The notes beneath the pieces are model-generated. The model was not told the DNA's origin and ran no database searches. It saw only the letters and a list, made by a program, of their open reading frames with translations. 64,000 nt of DNA from Cristatella mucedo (Eukaryota > Bryozoa > Phylactolaemata > Cristatellidae): NCBI GenBank assembly GCA_009760855.2, contig WPIO01000002.1, positions 1,037,001-1,101,000 on the forward strand, given 5' to 3'. Positions 1 to 13,341 of the stretch are shown piece by piece. Position 1 is the stretch's first letter. Each line of letters starts with the position of its first letter. Position numbers and translations under genes: made by a program.

Positions 1-909
1 AATGCTACTGAACCTCTCTTACTACTACTACTACTACTATAGAAATGCTGAATCGGATGCTCTTCATGTAACTGCTGCCATTGCCGAATCTCTTTTTTGC
101 ACAGAATCTTCCGTAAGTGTGGTTGCGCATTCCGAAATTCCACAACAATCTAAATGCACTGGAGCTTCAATAAATAAAGATACCACATCTAAGTTGGTCC
201 ATGCATTCGTGACATCCCGTCTCGACTTCTGCAACTCACTGCTTACTGGCCTACCAGCATATGCGATCAGGCGATTGCAGCTGGTGCAAAACTCTGCAGC
301 TAGGGTTGTCTGTCGTGAGCGTCGCAGTTTCCACATTACTCCACTTCTCGCCGACCTGCACTGGCTACCAGTCAAGCAACGGATTGACTTCAAGGTTTTG
401 TCGCTCACTTTTGGGTCCCTTCATTCTATGGCTCCAGCCTATCTGTCAGATATACTACCCCATCAGGCCAAGCATCGTACCACCCGCTTTTCGGAATCCA
501 ACAGTCTACAAATACCTCGTACAAACCTTCAATCCTTTGGAGACCGTGCATTTAGTTCGTATTCTCCCAAAGCCTGGAACTCCCTCCCGACCTGGGTCAG
601 AACATCCCCTGACCTGACCACATTTAAAAGGAACCTAAAAAAACACCTATTTAGGACAGCATTTAGTGGGTCCCTGTGATTCGTCCTTGATGTGCTTATG
701 TGTGCTGACACTGTGCATGCTGCCACTAACCACATTTGCATGCTGACCCTGTGCATGTCACCCCTAACCATATTATTCATTTCGTTTGTTTTTCAAGCAT
801 AATTTTACTTACCATTTAATTGCATTTCACTTTACAGCAAATGTAAAGCGCCTAGAGAGAGATTAAGTTCTCTGAGGGCGCTTTATCAAGTGAATTATTA
901 TTATTATAA
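1..909 (+). mobile_element. LINE-A 3' fragment
   Basis: End of a non-LTR retrotransposon (CR1/L2/jockey-type; clade not certain) that enters from the left edge. Frame 2-679 encodes the C-terminal tail of the reverse transcriptase protein (LHWLPVKQRIDFKVLSLTF; KAWNSLPTWVRTSPDL; LKKHLFRTAFSGSL). A 3' UTR follows and ends in gagttctctgagggcgct-like sequence and an ATT-rich tail. Copies at 33235 and 59790 are about 90-95% alike by eye, so the family was active fairly recently. The ORF opens after a poly-tract, so the element is truncated. Confidence 0.85.
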
Positions 910-1356
910 ACGGATCGCTTCAAATTTAAGGAAAGCCTATAAAGTGTTTTCAGGTTAGCCTTTGGCCGGCCTATCTGCTTGTCAATGAAAAAATCCAGCA
1001 AATGAAGTAGCCAGCCAATGAATACACACGACTAATGCAGAGATACAGCTTTCAACAGCGGGGGTCCAGTTGGCGTAACACTCAAAAGGTGTAACGGTGC
1101 GTTCGAGCAGTTGAGCGAGCGCCGTGAGAAAGCAAATGCAACGAACCTCAAGGTTGTTACACAAGATGTTCGTACATTACATGTGCAAATGTAGCAGCGG
1201 TAGCTGATGTCACGACTAGCAGTGGTCGCAGGTTCTTTTCCTCTCCATACGCTCGTGCATACACGTACATCTCCGAGGGGGGCATTTAAGGTCACTCTTG
1301 CCAGGTACCGCTGATCCTACTACAGCATGCCGGGCACAAACACTCGGATCACTCAC

Positions 1357-1518
1357 TGCATCCCTTTGCAGGATCCTGACGTACGTAGCAATTCTCCAGG
1401 CCGGGAACGATGCCAAACAGTTTGGTCAGTTGGGCCTGCGATGCTTGCAAAGAGACTTGCGCGGTAAGACGCCTGGGACCTGTCGTCGGCTGAGTCGTCA
1501 TGAAGTCGGGAAACGGAC
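1357..1518 (-). CDS. RBM45: RBM45 coding exon 6
   Basis: Acceptor TTTTTGCTCAG ends at 1519. Reads (G)PFPDFMTTQPTT then RRLTAQVSLQASQAQLTKLF and GIVPGLENCYVRQDPAKG, the start of RRM3 (human has IVPGLEYCEVQRDP). The donor GTGAGT starts at 1356. Exon 7 was not found in 1-1356. Confidence 0.85.
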
Positions 1519-4500
1519 CTGAGCAAAAACATTTGCACAGTTCAAGCAGTGGCTGCATTGTGGCACCAGGAGTCTCCAGCATTTATGCCTTACTCAATGA
1601 TGTCAGCGCACGACATCGGCGGGAACCCCACCGCAAAGGACGGAAACCACATGAAACGACAGCAAAGCATAAGCGACCATGCCCAGTGCGCGACTGGCGA
1701 TGCTAGCAGATGCACGAGGAGTCTCTTGCTGCCCCGCCCCCATTGCTGATTGGCTGTGCATAGCACTGGGTCGCACGCGCAGCGGTGCATCGTGCCCTAA
1801 CTGTGCTGAATGCCGACGACCAACCGATCGACCGACCAACCAACCGACCGATATACGTCGGACAGTGGGCCCGCAAAATCTGCCAATCGGCCCATCGCCT
1901 CGCTACGCTGCCGGCTGGAGGGCAGAGGGCGTGGGAGGCTCACCCGGCGGCCAACCTGGACACTCGAGCAGGCTTAAGCAGCTGCTTGCTTGCAGTCTTA
2001 AGGCTGGAGGCGTGACAGCGTTGGGCCAGACAGCTCAGCAGACTGCAGCCAAGAGCCACGCAACTCACCCCATTTCGACAGGCCCGACGAGGGCGACTGG
2101 CCAGTGCTCATTCGTGACGACCTCGAGCGCTTATCATCCGAAGCGGTGTGCCATGAAGGATCGTCGCCATACTCGCCGGAACGACTGCTGTGGTCTCGCC
2201 GCGCCGGTGGTGGAGACGACTCGTGAGCTCTTTTGTTCATTCGTACGGTTTGAGGATCGGCAAACATTGGCCTAAAGTCTGAAGGAAAACACGACCGAAA
2301 ATACGCCAGCTGCTTTCACCGAAAATCGAAGAGGATATCACGAGAAAGTGTACTCGGTTAAGGTGAGGCACCGGAAAGCCTTACTTCGACTGCAGTTCTC
2401 GTGTGCCAGCGCACAATCAGAGGCACGATTGAATCTAACGAAGGCAAGCCCTCTTGACTCCCCAGTGTTCTTGTCCCATAGTATCGACACGCGTTTAATG
2501 CTGCCGAACGTCTAGAATGCACAGACCGCAAGCATTTAGCTTGACAACCAGCAGAGAGCATGTCAAAAGCAATATGCACTTACTTAATTGCTAGCAAGAT
2601 GTTAACACACAAGCAAGAGTCTACAGCTCACACTAGCAGATCAAATGCACATGAGAAAACATGGAGTACGGCAGCCTAACTACTTCGCGAGTTTGTGACA
2701 GCAAATCTTGACTATTGAAATTCTTTGTATTCAGGACTACCGGCCAGAACCCTTAATCGCCAGCAACTGGTGCTAAACTCGGCAGCTCGTCTGGTCTGTA
2801 GCCAATGTCATAGAAGCCACATCAAGTCACTTCGGTCTGAGCTTCACTGGCTCCCTATCAAGCATCGAATCGATTTCAAGATCCCCAGTACAGGCACCTT
2901 TACTAGCTTGCACCAACCAACCTGTCCGACCTGCTTACTCCACAAGTGTGCTCTCACACCATCTTCTCCTCAGCATCTGGCCATCTCTCCGTCCCTCGCA
3001 CTACCAAATGGAAATCTTTGGTTGACCGTGCCTTCAGCTCAAATGCACCAAACGTTTGGAACTTGCTTCCAGCTACTGTCACTACCTGCATAATTTAAGT
3101 CCCAGCAACAGATAAATCTGCTCTGGTCAGCATTTGCTTTGCCTCAGTGAACTATGACTTTTTTTTGTTCCTGCATGCTTTGTGTGCTTGTAGCCACTGC
3201 TGGCTACCCAATCGCTTGCCAGGGCACGAGAGCTGCAGAGAGGTGGGTGGTGCACATCAGCACAGTGATGGAGGAAGCAGTCATAGTAGTTTACCACCCA
3301 CCAAGAAGCAGCTGAGCTGCAGAACAGACTTATGCTTGGGAAGGCTCGGATTGCTTCGACACGAACAGGGCTCGGCGCAATGCCTCGGAGACGATATGAC
3401 CAAGGAAACGAAAACTCCTAACGCCGAACACACATTGTTCAGGGTTCAATACGATGCCAAATGTCTGGAGGCGCTCGAACAACAAGCGCAGATGCAGGCC
3501 TCATGCTCCGCTTCGGAAGCGCTTCCGATTAAAGTATCGCTGACATTAGCGAAAAAAATCAAATCCTCTCAAACCTTGGTCAATAACCTGCTGGAAAGTC
3601 TGCGCAGCCAGCGTTGCTAAGACCAAACGTCGTGCGTATTCAAATAGACCAAAACGAGTGATAACTGCCGAGTACGTTGGCCGGAGCCATGGAAATTTGA
3701 TGGTCAATCTTGGAGAATATGCACTTTCGTGCATGCGCTGCCGTGAAGCCTTGTGTGTTGGGTAGGGGGTAGCGATCAGCAATAGTGGTGTTGTTAAGAG
3801 CTCTATAATCCCCCACAAGGGTTCCAGGTGCCATCGGGCTTGGGTACCATGTGCAGCGTAGAAACGTATTCACTGCTGGAAGGTTGGACTATGCCGGCTT
3901 TTAGGAGGGCGTCAAACTCGGCCTTGACAGTGCAAGCTTTGATAGGATCCAGGCATCGTACTGGGCCCACACGGTGGCCCGGTAGTTTGAATTTGGTGAC
4001 GCAACAATGTGTTTGACCTGACTGCCTGGGTTAGCGTCTAACAGTGCAATAGTATGAGTGTAGCAGGGCAGTATACGTTGATGCAGGAGTAGTTTGCAAG
4101 GTGCTACATGCTAACCTGTACATGATTCGGTGCATGCGATTAGCCAGACATAATAATAATACATTTGATAAAAGGTCCTACTAATCGGTGGCCCTGAGTG
4201 TCCTCGTGCTTGCTTTAGCATGCTGGCCTAAGCGCCTGACACTTGTTAGCTTTTGCATGCTCGGCTAATTACGATAGCGTCGATATAAATACCCTTGGTT
4301 GTTGATTCTCTTGCACTGAGTTGTGAGGCGTCTTAATAGAAACTTGGTTCTACCGAGGCGCTGTACCGGCAAACTATTACTACTATTGTTAGTAGTGTTA
4401 TTCTCTTCGAATCCTCTTTCAACTAGCATTAGCAATTCTATATCGAACCCATGCAGACATTATTGCCAGCTTGCATCTAACCGAGAAGCTTGGCAATTTC

Positions 4501-4833
4501 AAGTGCTGAGCAAAGTGTCAGTCACACTGCGATTGGTAACAACTATTTGCTTGAAATGTGATTGAACCATAATGGTGGGCCAAGTACACGTGTTGCTGCC
4601 ACTGCTGCTGCTTCGGCTCTCCTATTTCTGCAGCTGCTTGACTGCCATCGCTTCTGCGGCGGCTACAGCTGCCTCCTCTGCTGCTATTGCCACCTCTGCT
4701 GCTATTGCCACCTCTGCTGCTATTCTACTACTGCTGCAGCTGCTCTTTGCTACTGCTACAACTGCCTCGTCTGATGCTGCTCTGCCTTGCTGCTGCTACT
4801 GCCAATGCCTGCTCTGCAGCTGCAATTGAGCAG

Positions 4834-4882
<49 letters not shown>

Positions 4883-6090
4883 TGGAGATAGGGAGAGTGA
4901 TAGTCACCATGCACACGTTGCATACTGATTGGACTAACTCAATCTACCTGATTTCTAAAAGAGTGACTGCACTTTCACAGCTACCACTAGGTATGTAACT
5001 CGGAGCTTTGATCAACAGCAATAACGAATGTATCAGCTGAGAAGAAAAAGTGCAGCTAAGAACAGGTGCCTTTTGACTGACGACCACGAGCAGCTGGATG
5101 CCCATGCTGACTTAACACAGTACTGGCAAATGTATTTACTCAGAAGTTAATGACTAATGCTGCCGGCAGCCTCGAATGACAGCGCAACTGCAACGTTAAG
5201 TAGACCGACGTTCCTTCCTCCAGCCCCTGGCCAAACTCTCACTGAGGTGCTGACCTGCAAGGTCCTGTGTTCAGGTAGTGGCTACACACTCGGCAAGACG
5301 ACAAACCATTGCAGCAATCCTGATTGCTGCTGCTCCTGATATACATGCAACTCAGCCTTAAGCTGGTGCGAGGGGATTTTTCAGTGAGCAATGAAGATGA
5401 AGATGGAGTTGTACAATCCGAGACAGGTTCCCATGTCGATTCGACTTCAAGCGCTGAAGCAGGACAGTTGTTCTTCCTAGCGATCTGAGGGCTCCAGGCG
5501 AAGGCATTCCAGGATCCAGTCTCACTACTTCTCCGAGCATCTGAGCAGCTGCCTTGAGGATAATTACCAACCGAAGGCATTAGTGCAGAAAGGGTTGCCC
5601 CTTCTCCCCCCCCCCCCCGATAGGCAATTGTCATCTGATATACACCCAGTAAACTTCTTTAGGACATTTGTTATAGACGACATAGATTGATTGGGTCTAA
5701 AATTATTGATGGCCTAGTGGTAAAGCCACATATAGAACATATAGAGTATAAAGATCTGCAAACTGGCTTCTGGAAACTCCTTGTCTGGCATTTCTGCCAT
5801 CACTGTCTTGCACTGCAAGCTGATGGGCTATTCAAACTGAGGTGGATCAGCTGATGAGGTGCTTTCAGTCGCTATAACCCAGGTACGGATTATCCAGCAA
5901 CGCTCACTCACACACTGCTAACCAGTGTCCAGTCATTGTTTGCCAAAAGTTGGCCAAAGCTCGCTCATCACCCAGTGTAGCAGCCCATACGGTCCATGTG
6001 CTAAGGAAACAAGCTGCACAGGCAAAGCTACAGGTTGATAGCAGGCTACATTATGTTGTAGTGTACTGACACATAAACAATTAACATACA

Positions 6091-6132
<42 letters not shown>

Positions 6133-9100
6133 CACACATATGAGTAAAAGCAGTTAACTGAAAATCCCACTTTCATTCGTTGCTACACGTCATGGACGTA
6201 TGCTCACGATGGGTAAGCTACACCACCCTGCCCACAAGCTCGGAGTTATGATGACTCTGTCGGATTCCAATAACAAGCACACAACTCGATCTTAAAGTAG
6301 CAAAAAATAACAAAGGACGTGAACCATGGGTTCATAACGCCTACAAGATGGCACCACCACAGGTACCTGTCTGCGGTCACGGGCTTCGCCCCAAGTACTA
6401 CATACATTGCTACTCGTGCACGTGGTCAAGCAAACTCGCCTCAAAATGGTCTCGGATGTCAGACTCTGTGTAGGCCTTGGGCACGACGATAAACAGCCTC
6501 ATCAGTTGGTCCATGATGTCGTTGTCGCTGAGCTGCTCGTCACTCGATCGATCGCAGGCCACCAAGACCTTGGACACAGCAGCGATGGTGCAGAGCGATG
6601 GTGCAGAGCGATGGTGCAGAGCGATGGTGCAGAGCGATGGTGCAGAGCGATGGTGCAGAGCGATGGTGCAGAGCGATGGTGCAGAGCGATGGTGCAGAGC
6701 GATGGTGCAGAGCGATGGTGCAGAGCGATGGTGCAGAGCGATGGTGCAGAGCGATGGTGCAGAGCAATAGTGCAGAGCGATGGTGCAGAGCGCTGGTGCA
6801 GAGCGATGCCGCAGAGCGATGGTGCAGAGCGATGGTGCAGAGCGATGGTGCAGAGCGATGCCGCAGACCGAACTCGAGCAGCAGGGGCACAACAACAGCA
6901 CAAAACGAAGCATCGGTGCCGCCGCCGAGTCTAATGGTAGACGAATGCATTTTGTCACACAGTGCTACACGGATCGAAACCTACCTGTCACGCCTCAACA
7001 CAGCGAGTCAGTACCACCACAGTCAAAGGCTAGCACAATTCAAAGTCGCCATGTAGTGCCACAAGCTACTCTGGCTTTGCACTCGCAAGATAAAACACAA
7101 AAACCGACGATGGCACAGGTGTTATCTTCGAGGTAATCTTCCCAGTTAGGCTGAGTTTCTGACGAACATACATCACCAGCCTCTGTCATGAGATGGTAGC
7201 ATACATATATCAATATGCACGCCCCAGTGTGCGAGTTTGTGTTCGTGTGCGTACTCGTGTGTTTTCATGTGCAAACATACACATGTGGATGTGTACACTC
7301 ACGAGTAAAACATCCTCGCAACCTAAGACTTGCTATCAACCTATAAATTTTGAATGCGAGTGAGTGAATGAGTCGGCGAATGAGTGACTGTGTCAATAAA
7401 CGAAGTCGCTGAAGTCATGCTCACGCTATGCCGATTGCGGTATTTAGAGTACTACGACAATGGTACAGCTATAAGTATCGTAGCAAAATTGTAGGGGAGA
7501 TAATTTACTAAATTTGTAGGTAAGGCGGTTGCTTTCACGACCTCGGTCCCGAGGTAGTGGGTTCGAATCCTGCTGTGGGCGATCCTTTATCGCCACTGCA
7601 AGCGGTGGTGATAGCCGTAAAGGCTCTTCTGTCGCTATACAAAAGGAGGCTGTTTAATCAGCTAGGATTTTTTCTGTACCTATAGTTGAAACTACACGCT
7701 CACATTTACGTTCAATGTAGTTTAAAAATTGTAGTCTCAAAAAACTTGCACATAATTTGAATACTTATTATTTTTTCATTCGTGTAAGGTAATGTATCTC
7801 CATCTGTAACTCCATAAAGCCACAAAGGCCAAATAGATGTTACACAGGAGAGCTTTTTATTGTGAAGTCAAAGTCTAAGCAGCTTTTCGTATGCATGCAG
7901 TAGCTAAAAGACTTCATCTCACGCAAAAGAGAGAAAGTGAGAAGTATAACTGAGTTGGGTGGGCAGTTGAGGTAGCAAATAGTATGGAAGTAGTAGAAGA
8001 GGATTGGTGCAAAAGATAAGCCACAGTGGGCAGCAGGAGAGTAGCTGTCGTTGCATAAAAATTGTGGGACTGAGCTTCGCAGGCTAGGAGCTGCAGAGAA
8101 ATAGCTTCTGTTGCCAACGGTCTTTCAGCCTAGGAAAGGAACAGCCAATTTATTGTTCACATAGGACCTTACAGCATGAGCAGGCTGAAACTGGTGCAGC
8201 AGTTCAGCTAGGAATGAAGGAGCCAAGCCATAGTGGGCCTTGTGGGTCAGTGTAAGAACTTTGCTCCTTTGATCAACCGAACCCGAAGCTCCTTCAGCAA
8301 AGGAGACATATGGCTGAACCACTGGGATTCTTTTGCTAGCCTTGCTGCCATAATCGGTAGCCCAGCAAAGACAGAATTCAGTAGTCAAGCCTTGGGAGAT
8401 CCAGGAGCTAGTTAAATTTCTAGCAAGCCACCGTGGTAGATAGCCTCTAATCTTTGACAAGGATTGGACGTGATGGCTAGCTGTTGTTGCAGTCTTCATG
8501 AAACTTCCAAATTTAATCAGTTATCAAAGAGAACATCTAAAATCAGAGCACCTATCGACGATTGCACATCACATTTTTGAAGAGCAAAGTCTCCTTGTCG
8601 AGCCAAAAGCTTAGGGTGTCCTATGAGTACTAGTTCAGTTTTATTGTAGTTTAGTGCAAGGAAATTGTCCGACATCCACGATCGAACGTCGGCAAGGCAA
8701 GCATTCAGTTTATCAGTTGCTGCAGCAGACTCCGACGGTTTAACCAACAAATACAACTGAGTATCGTCAGCATAGAAGTGATAGTCTGTCTCGCACGGTC
8801 CCAAATTCATTTTTCCAGATGCTCAGTATAGAAAATAGAGAGAATAGCAAAGGACTGAGAACAAACCCCTATAGATAGAGCTCCACAAGTGGTGGTCTTG
8901 TGGATGAGACTTGACCACTACATGCCACTGACTGAAAACGATCACAAAAGTATGATTTAAACCATGCCAGTGCCTCGTCTGGCAGACCGATCGTTGTCCT
9001 CAATAGTTCAAGGAGGATAACGTAATCAATAGTGTCAAACGCAAGTGATATCAATAGTGTCGAACCCAGCAGACCTAAGGCAGAACATTCCCGTCATCGT

Positions 9101-12100
9101 TACTTGCACAGGATGTCGTTGGTTACACTGAAGAAAGCAATGTTTGCTAGGATCTCTGAATCTAATCTAAGCTTGTAAGTATTCGTCGAACGATGGCCGA
9201 TTTAAAAAAATATTGGAACAAGCCATTATCTATAGCGTGTTAAAAACCTGAGGGTGCTTTATCAAGTGAATTATTATTATTATTATTAAAAACCTGAATT
9301 ATGGCTGGACTAAATTGTCAGCCCGTAAGAACCAGAGAGGGAATGGCATTGGGTCTTCAGGAGCCCATTTTACCAAACTTTATTAAGGGGCAATGTCAAC
9401 AAAATACATAGAAAAAGGAACCGACAATCGAATAGTTGTTAAGGGTACCTTTCAAAAGACGAATATGTTAGAAATGGGATCGGAAGTTTTGATGGCTTCT
9501 ATAAAAAAAAATGGTCATGCAAACCATACCTAACTCGGATGTAAACCGGAAGTAACATATCTACAAATAATAAATTTACAGGTCTCTGCATCATATGCGA
9601 CTTGTATCCCAGCTTGTCGAATCTTGGTAGATCGAGATACATGCGTGAAGCTTGTTGAGGTGCATGCTTGTGACTTTTATACAGCTTCCTTTCCAGTGTA
9701 GGTGTGTGCCTTGTAAAATACATTACTCGACTAATACTTCTTGTATCAGAGTAAATTTGAAATGCGAGTTCAGTTCTGCTTGTTGTAAACGACTCTGGAA
9801 AAATTTCTGATTTCGGTTGGATACATTTTGCTGTACACGTCATAAAACGTCGTGAAGCTTAATTTTTCATATAGGAATATGTACAGCAAAATGTATACAA
9901 CTAAAATCAGAAATTCTTCTTAACACAGCTCATCTTTTGAAGTTTTTAGTAAATCGAAAGGTATCTCCACGATTCTGTACACCGATAGAATGTAAGGGAG
10001 CATACTGGTAGAGAGCACTCTTAAGTTTCGACTTAATTGCATCAATGAGGACTTTGAGGTTGTGGTCAGAGTCTGGGTGCAGATCAAGAAGACCTGCCCC
10101 AACAGATTTAAAACATTTCTCAGCATCAATGCTTGTAATGTTGGGTCGCTTGACAAACCCGATGCTAACCTGCGTATAGGACGGAACAGAAACAGTAAAT
10201 GAGATTGGGCAATGATCCGAAATGGTCATGCTACAATGTCAGTGGGGCAGACATCCCTTATAATCATGAGATCCAGAACATGGCCACCGATATGAGTCGC
10301 ATGACTAACGTGCTGGACCAGGCTAAAAATCTGCAGACAACTCAAGAAATGAGCATACCTGACTATTGCTATGTTCGTCAACTTGTATATTAAATTTTCC
10401 AGATATCAATAAAGGCCTGTCGCATATCAATATTTTAGTGAGGAATTCTAAAAACTCTTCCAAAAAAAGTTAAGACAGCCAGATTTTGCAACATTAAGAA
10501 CTGCAAGATTGGTTGCTAGTACGACCAGCTTAACGGCTACCTCAGCAGGCACTCAGGCTTGCCTTCTAAAGCAACAGAGTTTCCCTTGATTCTTCAAGGG
10601 CATAGACTAGTGAAACCATAAAAATGTTAGTGAATTGTATGCAACCACAAAATAGGATGTGTATCACGAAGAAATATCAAGACCAGATTGTGTACCTTGT
10701 CAATTAGGTTTGCAAGCAATGAGCCAACAATACAGGAAATGGCCGGTTGTTAACAGCTTCTAGACATTGTCATAGTTTTGGTAGATTATTCTCTGTTTAT
10801 ATAAAAATATAATTCATTTGTATAGCTCTCTAAAGAGAACAATTCAGGTGCCGTACATAAAGGCTGGAACTCACTCCCGACTTGCGTCACAACATCTCCT
10901 GACTTGTCCACATTTAAAAAGAAACTAAAAATGCATCTATTTATCATAGCATTTAGTGGGTCCCTGTGATTCGTCCTCTGTGTGCTTCTGCGTGCTGACA
11001 CTGTGCATGCTGCCACTAACCATTCTTGCGTGCTAACCCTGTACATATCACTCCTAGTTATGTTATTCTCGTTGTTTATTTAGCATGCTACCACTAACCA
11101 TTCGATTCGTGCTTCCTTTGCAGCAAATGTAAAGTGCCTAGAAAGAGATTGAGTTCTCTGAGGGCGCTATATCAAATGTAATGTTATTGCTATTAGTATT
11201 ACCCCATAGGGCTCGAGCCTGAGACCATAGTTGTTCAAGGTGAGCATCTTGCCCCAGGGCCAAACCAGAGCGGCAGCATCTCCCTTCATTGCACCCTATG
11301 ACTCCTTGAACCTGTCAACGTCCAAACTAAAAAAAAGACATCTCGACGGCTGGCCATGACACTTCTACTGCAACTCAGAAGTGGACCGCATCTGAACAGT
11401 ACAAGGTATACAGTGCAACTGACCAATCAGCCACTTAAGGTGACCTTTTACTGAGGTCTGTAATGACATAACTCAGGAACTGCCACTAATCTCTGGCAAA
11501 TGTCACAACCTGGCTGCAGTGGCATGCTGACATTTCAATATACACCATACAAGTGATGTGGCTGCGAATTTAAAATGCAAAGTGCTAATATGGCTAAGTT
11601 GACAGCCTGATTCATGTAAACGTCTCTTGATTCTTGAAGGCTTTAGCAGCCAAGTAACAAGAAACAGCAGAACATGCCTATATGTGTCAAAATCTGAAAC
11701 CGGTCTCTGGTGTGGTGATCGAGTGATGAATGGCAGCACCACTGTCATTGCCTGAAGCACATGTTAGAGTTGGATAAACCACCGAGCTGCCACCGAGCCT
11801 GTTGCCAGCAATTACCTGCCCCTACAGGCACACCCACAGGGGCAGCGTTCACACAGCCGACCCTCCAACGTCACACACCCATATGCACACTTGCGCATCT
11901 GAATAAGAAACGCATCTTAATATTTGCAATTAAAAATCAAGACTCCCATTTACACCGTACACGTTAAGTCAAGACTGCATGCTTTGAACGTCATCGTCGG
12001 GTGAGCATCAAATGCTGCTCAGGATTTTGACAAGCAAGATTACGAAGCTGACGAAAATACTCGGACGTCCACAAGTGTACGTCGTATCTGCACCTCTCGT

Positions 12101-13163
12101 GACCACTGACTACGTCTTGCATCTCGCTCAGGCAGGGGGGCCCAGCTCGAGCTACTATCTCGAGCTACGACGCTATTAAGTGCAAGCCTCTGCAAACCTC
12201 TGGCAAAGTGACGCACCTTCAATGGCCTGGAGCAGCCTGGTAAGGATGTACCGTGCATTTCTTCAACAGCTTTGGCTGCCTCTGATGTCTTCGACATCTT
12301 TATGTAAAAGATGCCTACGAGCGAGTAAGAAAGAGTGCCCTTTGGTCAGCAGATATTTCAACGAGCATGGACTTCAACAGGTAAGGCTCCGACGACGACG
12401 ACCACACAGTCGATGCAGTGGCCGATGCGCTGCGGCCGCCGGAGTGAGCAGTGAGCTTCAGTGAGCCATCTTGCGGCGACAGCAGTGAATGCAGACGGAA
12501 AGGATAATAATCATGATAAAGCACACGTAAAGCATGCTGAGAGAACTAAAGTACCTTTCTATGCACATACCCTAGGCTAGACAGGAAGCATGTCGGTCAT
12601 CTGATTAGTGATAATAGCAGGCACAACTGCAAGCACCAGTGAACACACTCACCGGACAGAGCACAATATGGCAGACCATGTAACTAGCATGCCTCTGTGC
12701 CTGCACAAGACAAGCAAGGGTGCACAAGTGTTCGTGCACTTTGCAGCACACTGCGACCATGTGGACAAGAAAAAGTGGCTGAAACCGTTTCATATAAATG
12801 TCCCTATCAGACTGCCATGCTGCAGCCTTAAATGTCAAAGCAACGGCTGCAATGGCACGGATTCGTCAGTACCTATAACTGTGGAAGAGGGAAACAAGCC
12901 ATCCCACTGGCAGGAAAACGTGTGCAATCTGCCTCTCTCAGCAAGTATGCCTACATCTCGCAGCTCTGCAAAAACTGGTGAGTGGCTATCGTATATGCCT
13001 ACGGAATTGCCACTATGGACTAGAAATAGTCCTCCCTTTGTCTCACATTTTGAAGCTCTTGGGACTTTGGTAATGCTCGATAATTCTGGCTACAGGCTCA
13101 GCCGTGGTAAAAACATAAAGCAGCCAACTTTAAGACAGTCAGCCTGTATGTCTTAGCTTTTTT

Positions 13164-13261
<98 letters not shown>

Positions 13262-13283
13262 TCTCTCTCTCTCTCCGTGTCTC

Positions 13284-13341
<58 letters not shown>

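Noticed and set aside
1032-1295. Minus ORF with RFVAFAFSRRSL, considered as RBM45 exon 7
   Set aside because: The only plausible acceptor gives the wrong phase after exon 6 and the rest does not resemble RRM3.
1679-2275. 198-codon plus-strand ORF
   Set aside because: Shadow of RBM45 exon 5 on the other strand.
6407-7136. Long open frames on both strands with repeated AERWCRAMVQSDG-type or HHRSAPSLCTI-type protein
   Set aside because: They are translations of the 13-bp minisatellite, which has no stop in any frame; the real signal here is RBM45 exon 3.
12608-13156. 182-codon plus-strand ORF in RBM45 intron 1
   Set aside because: No domain, antisense to a gene, no splice or promoter context.
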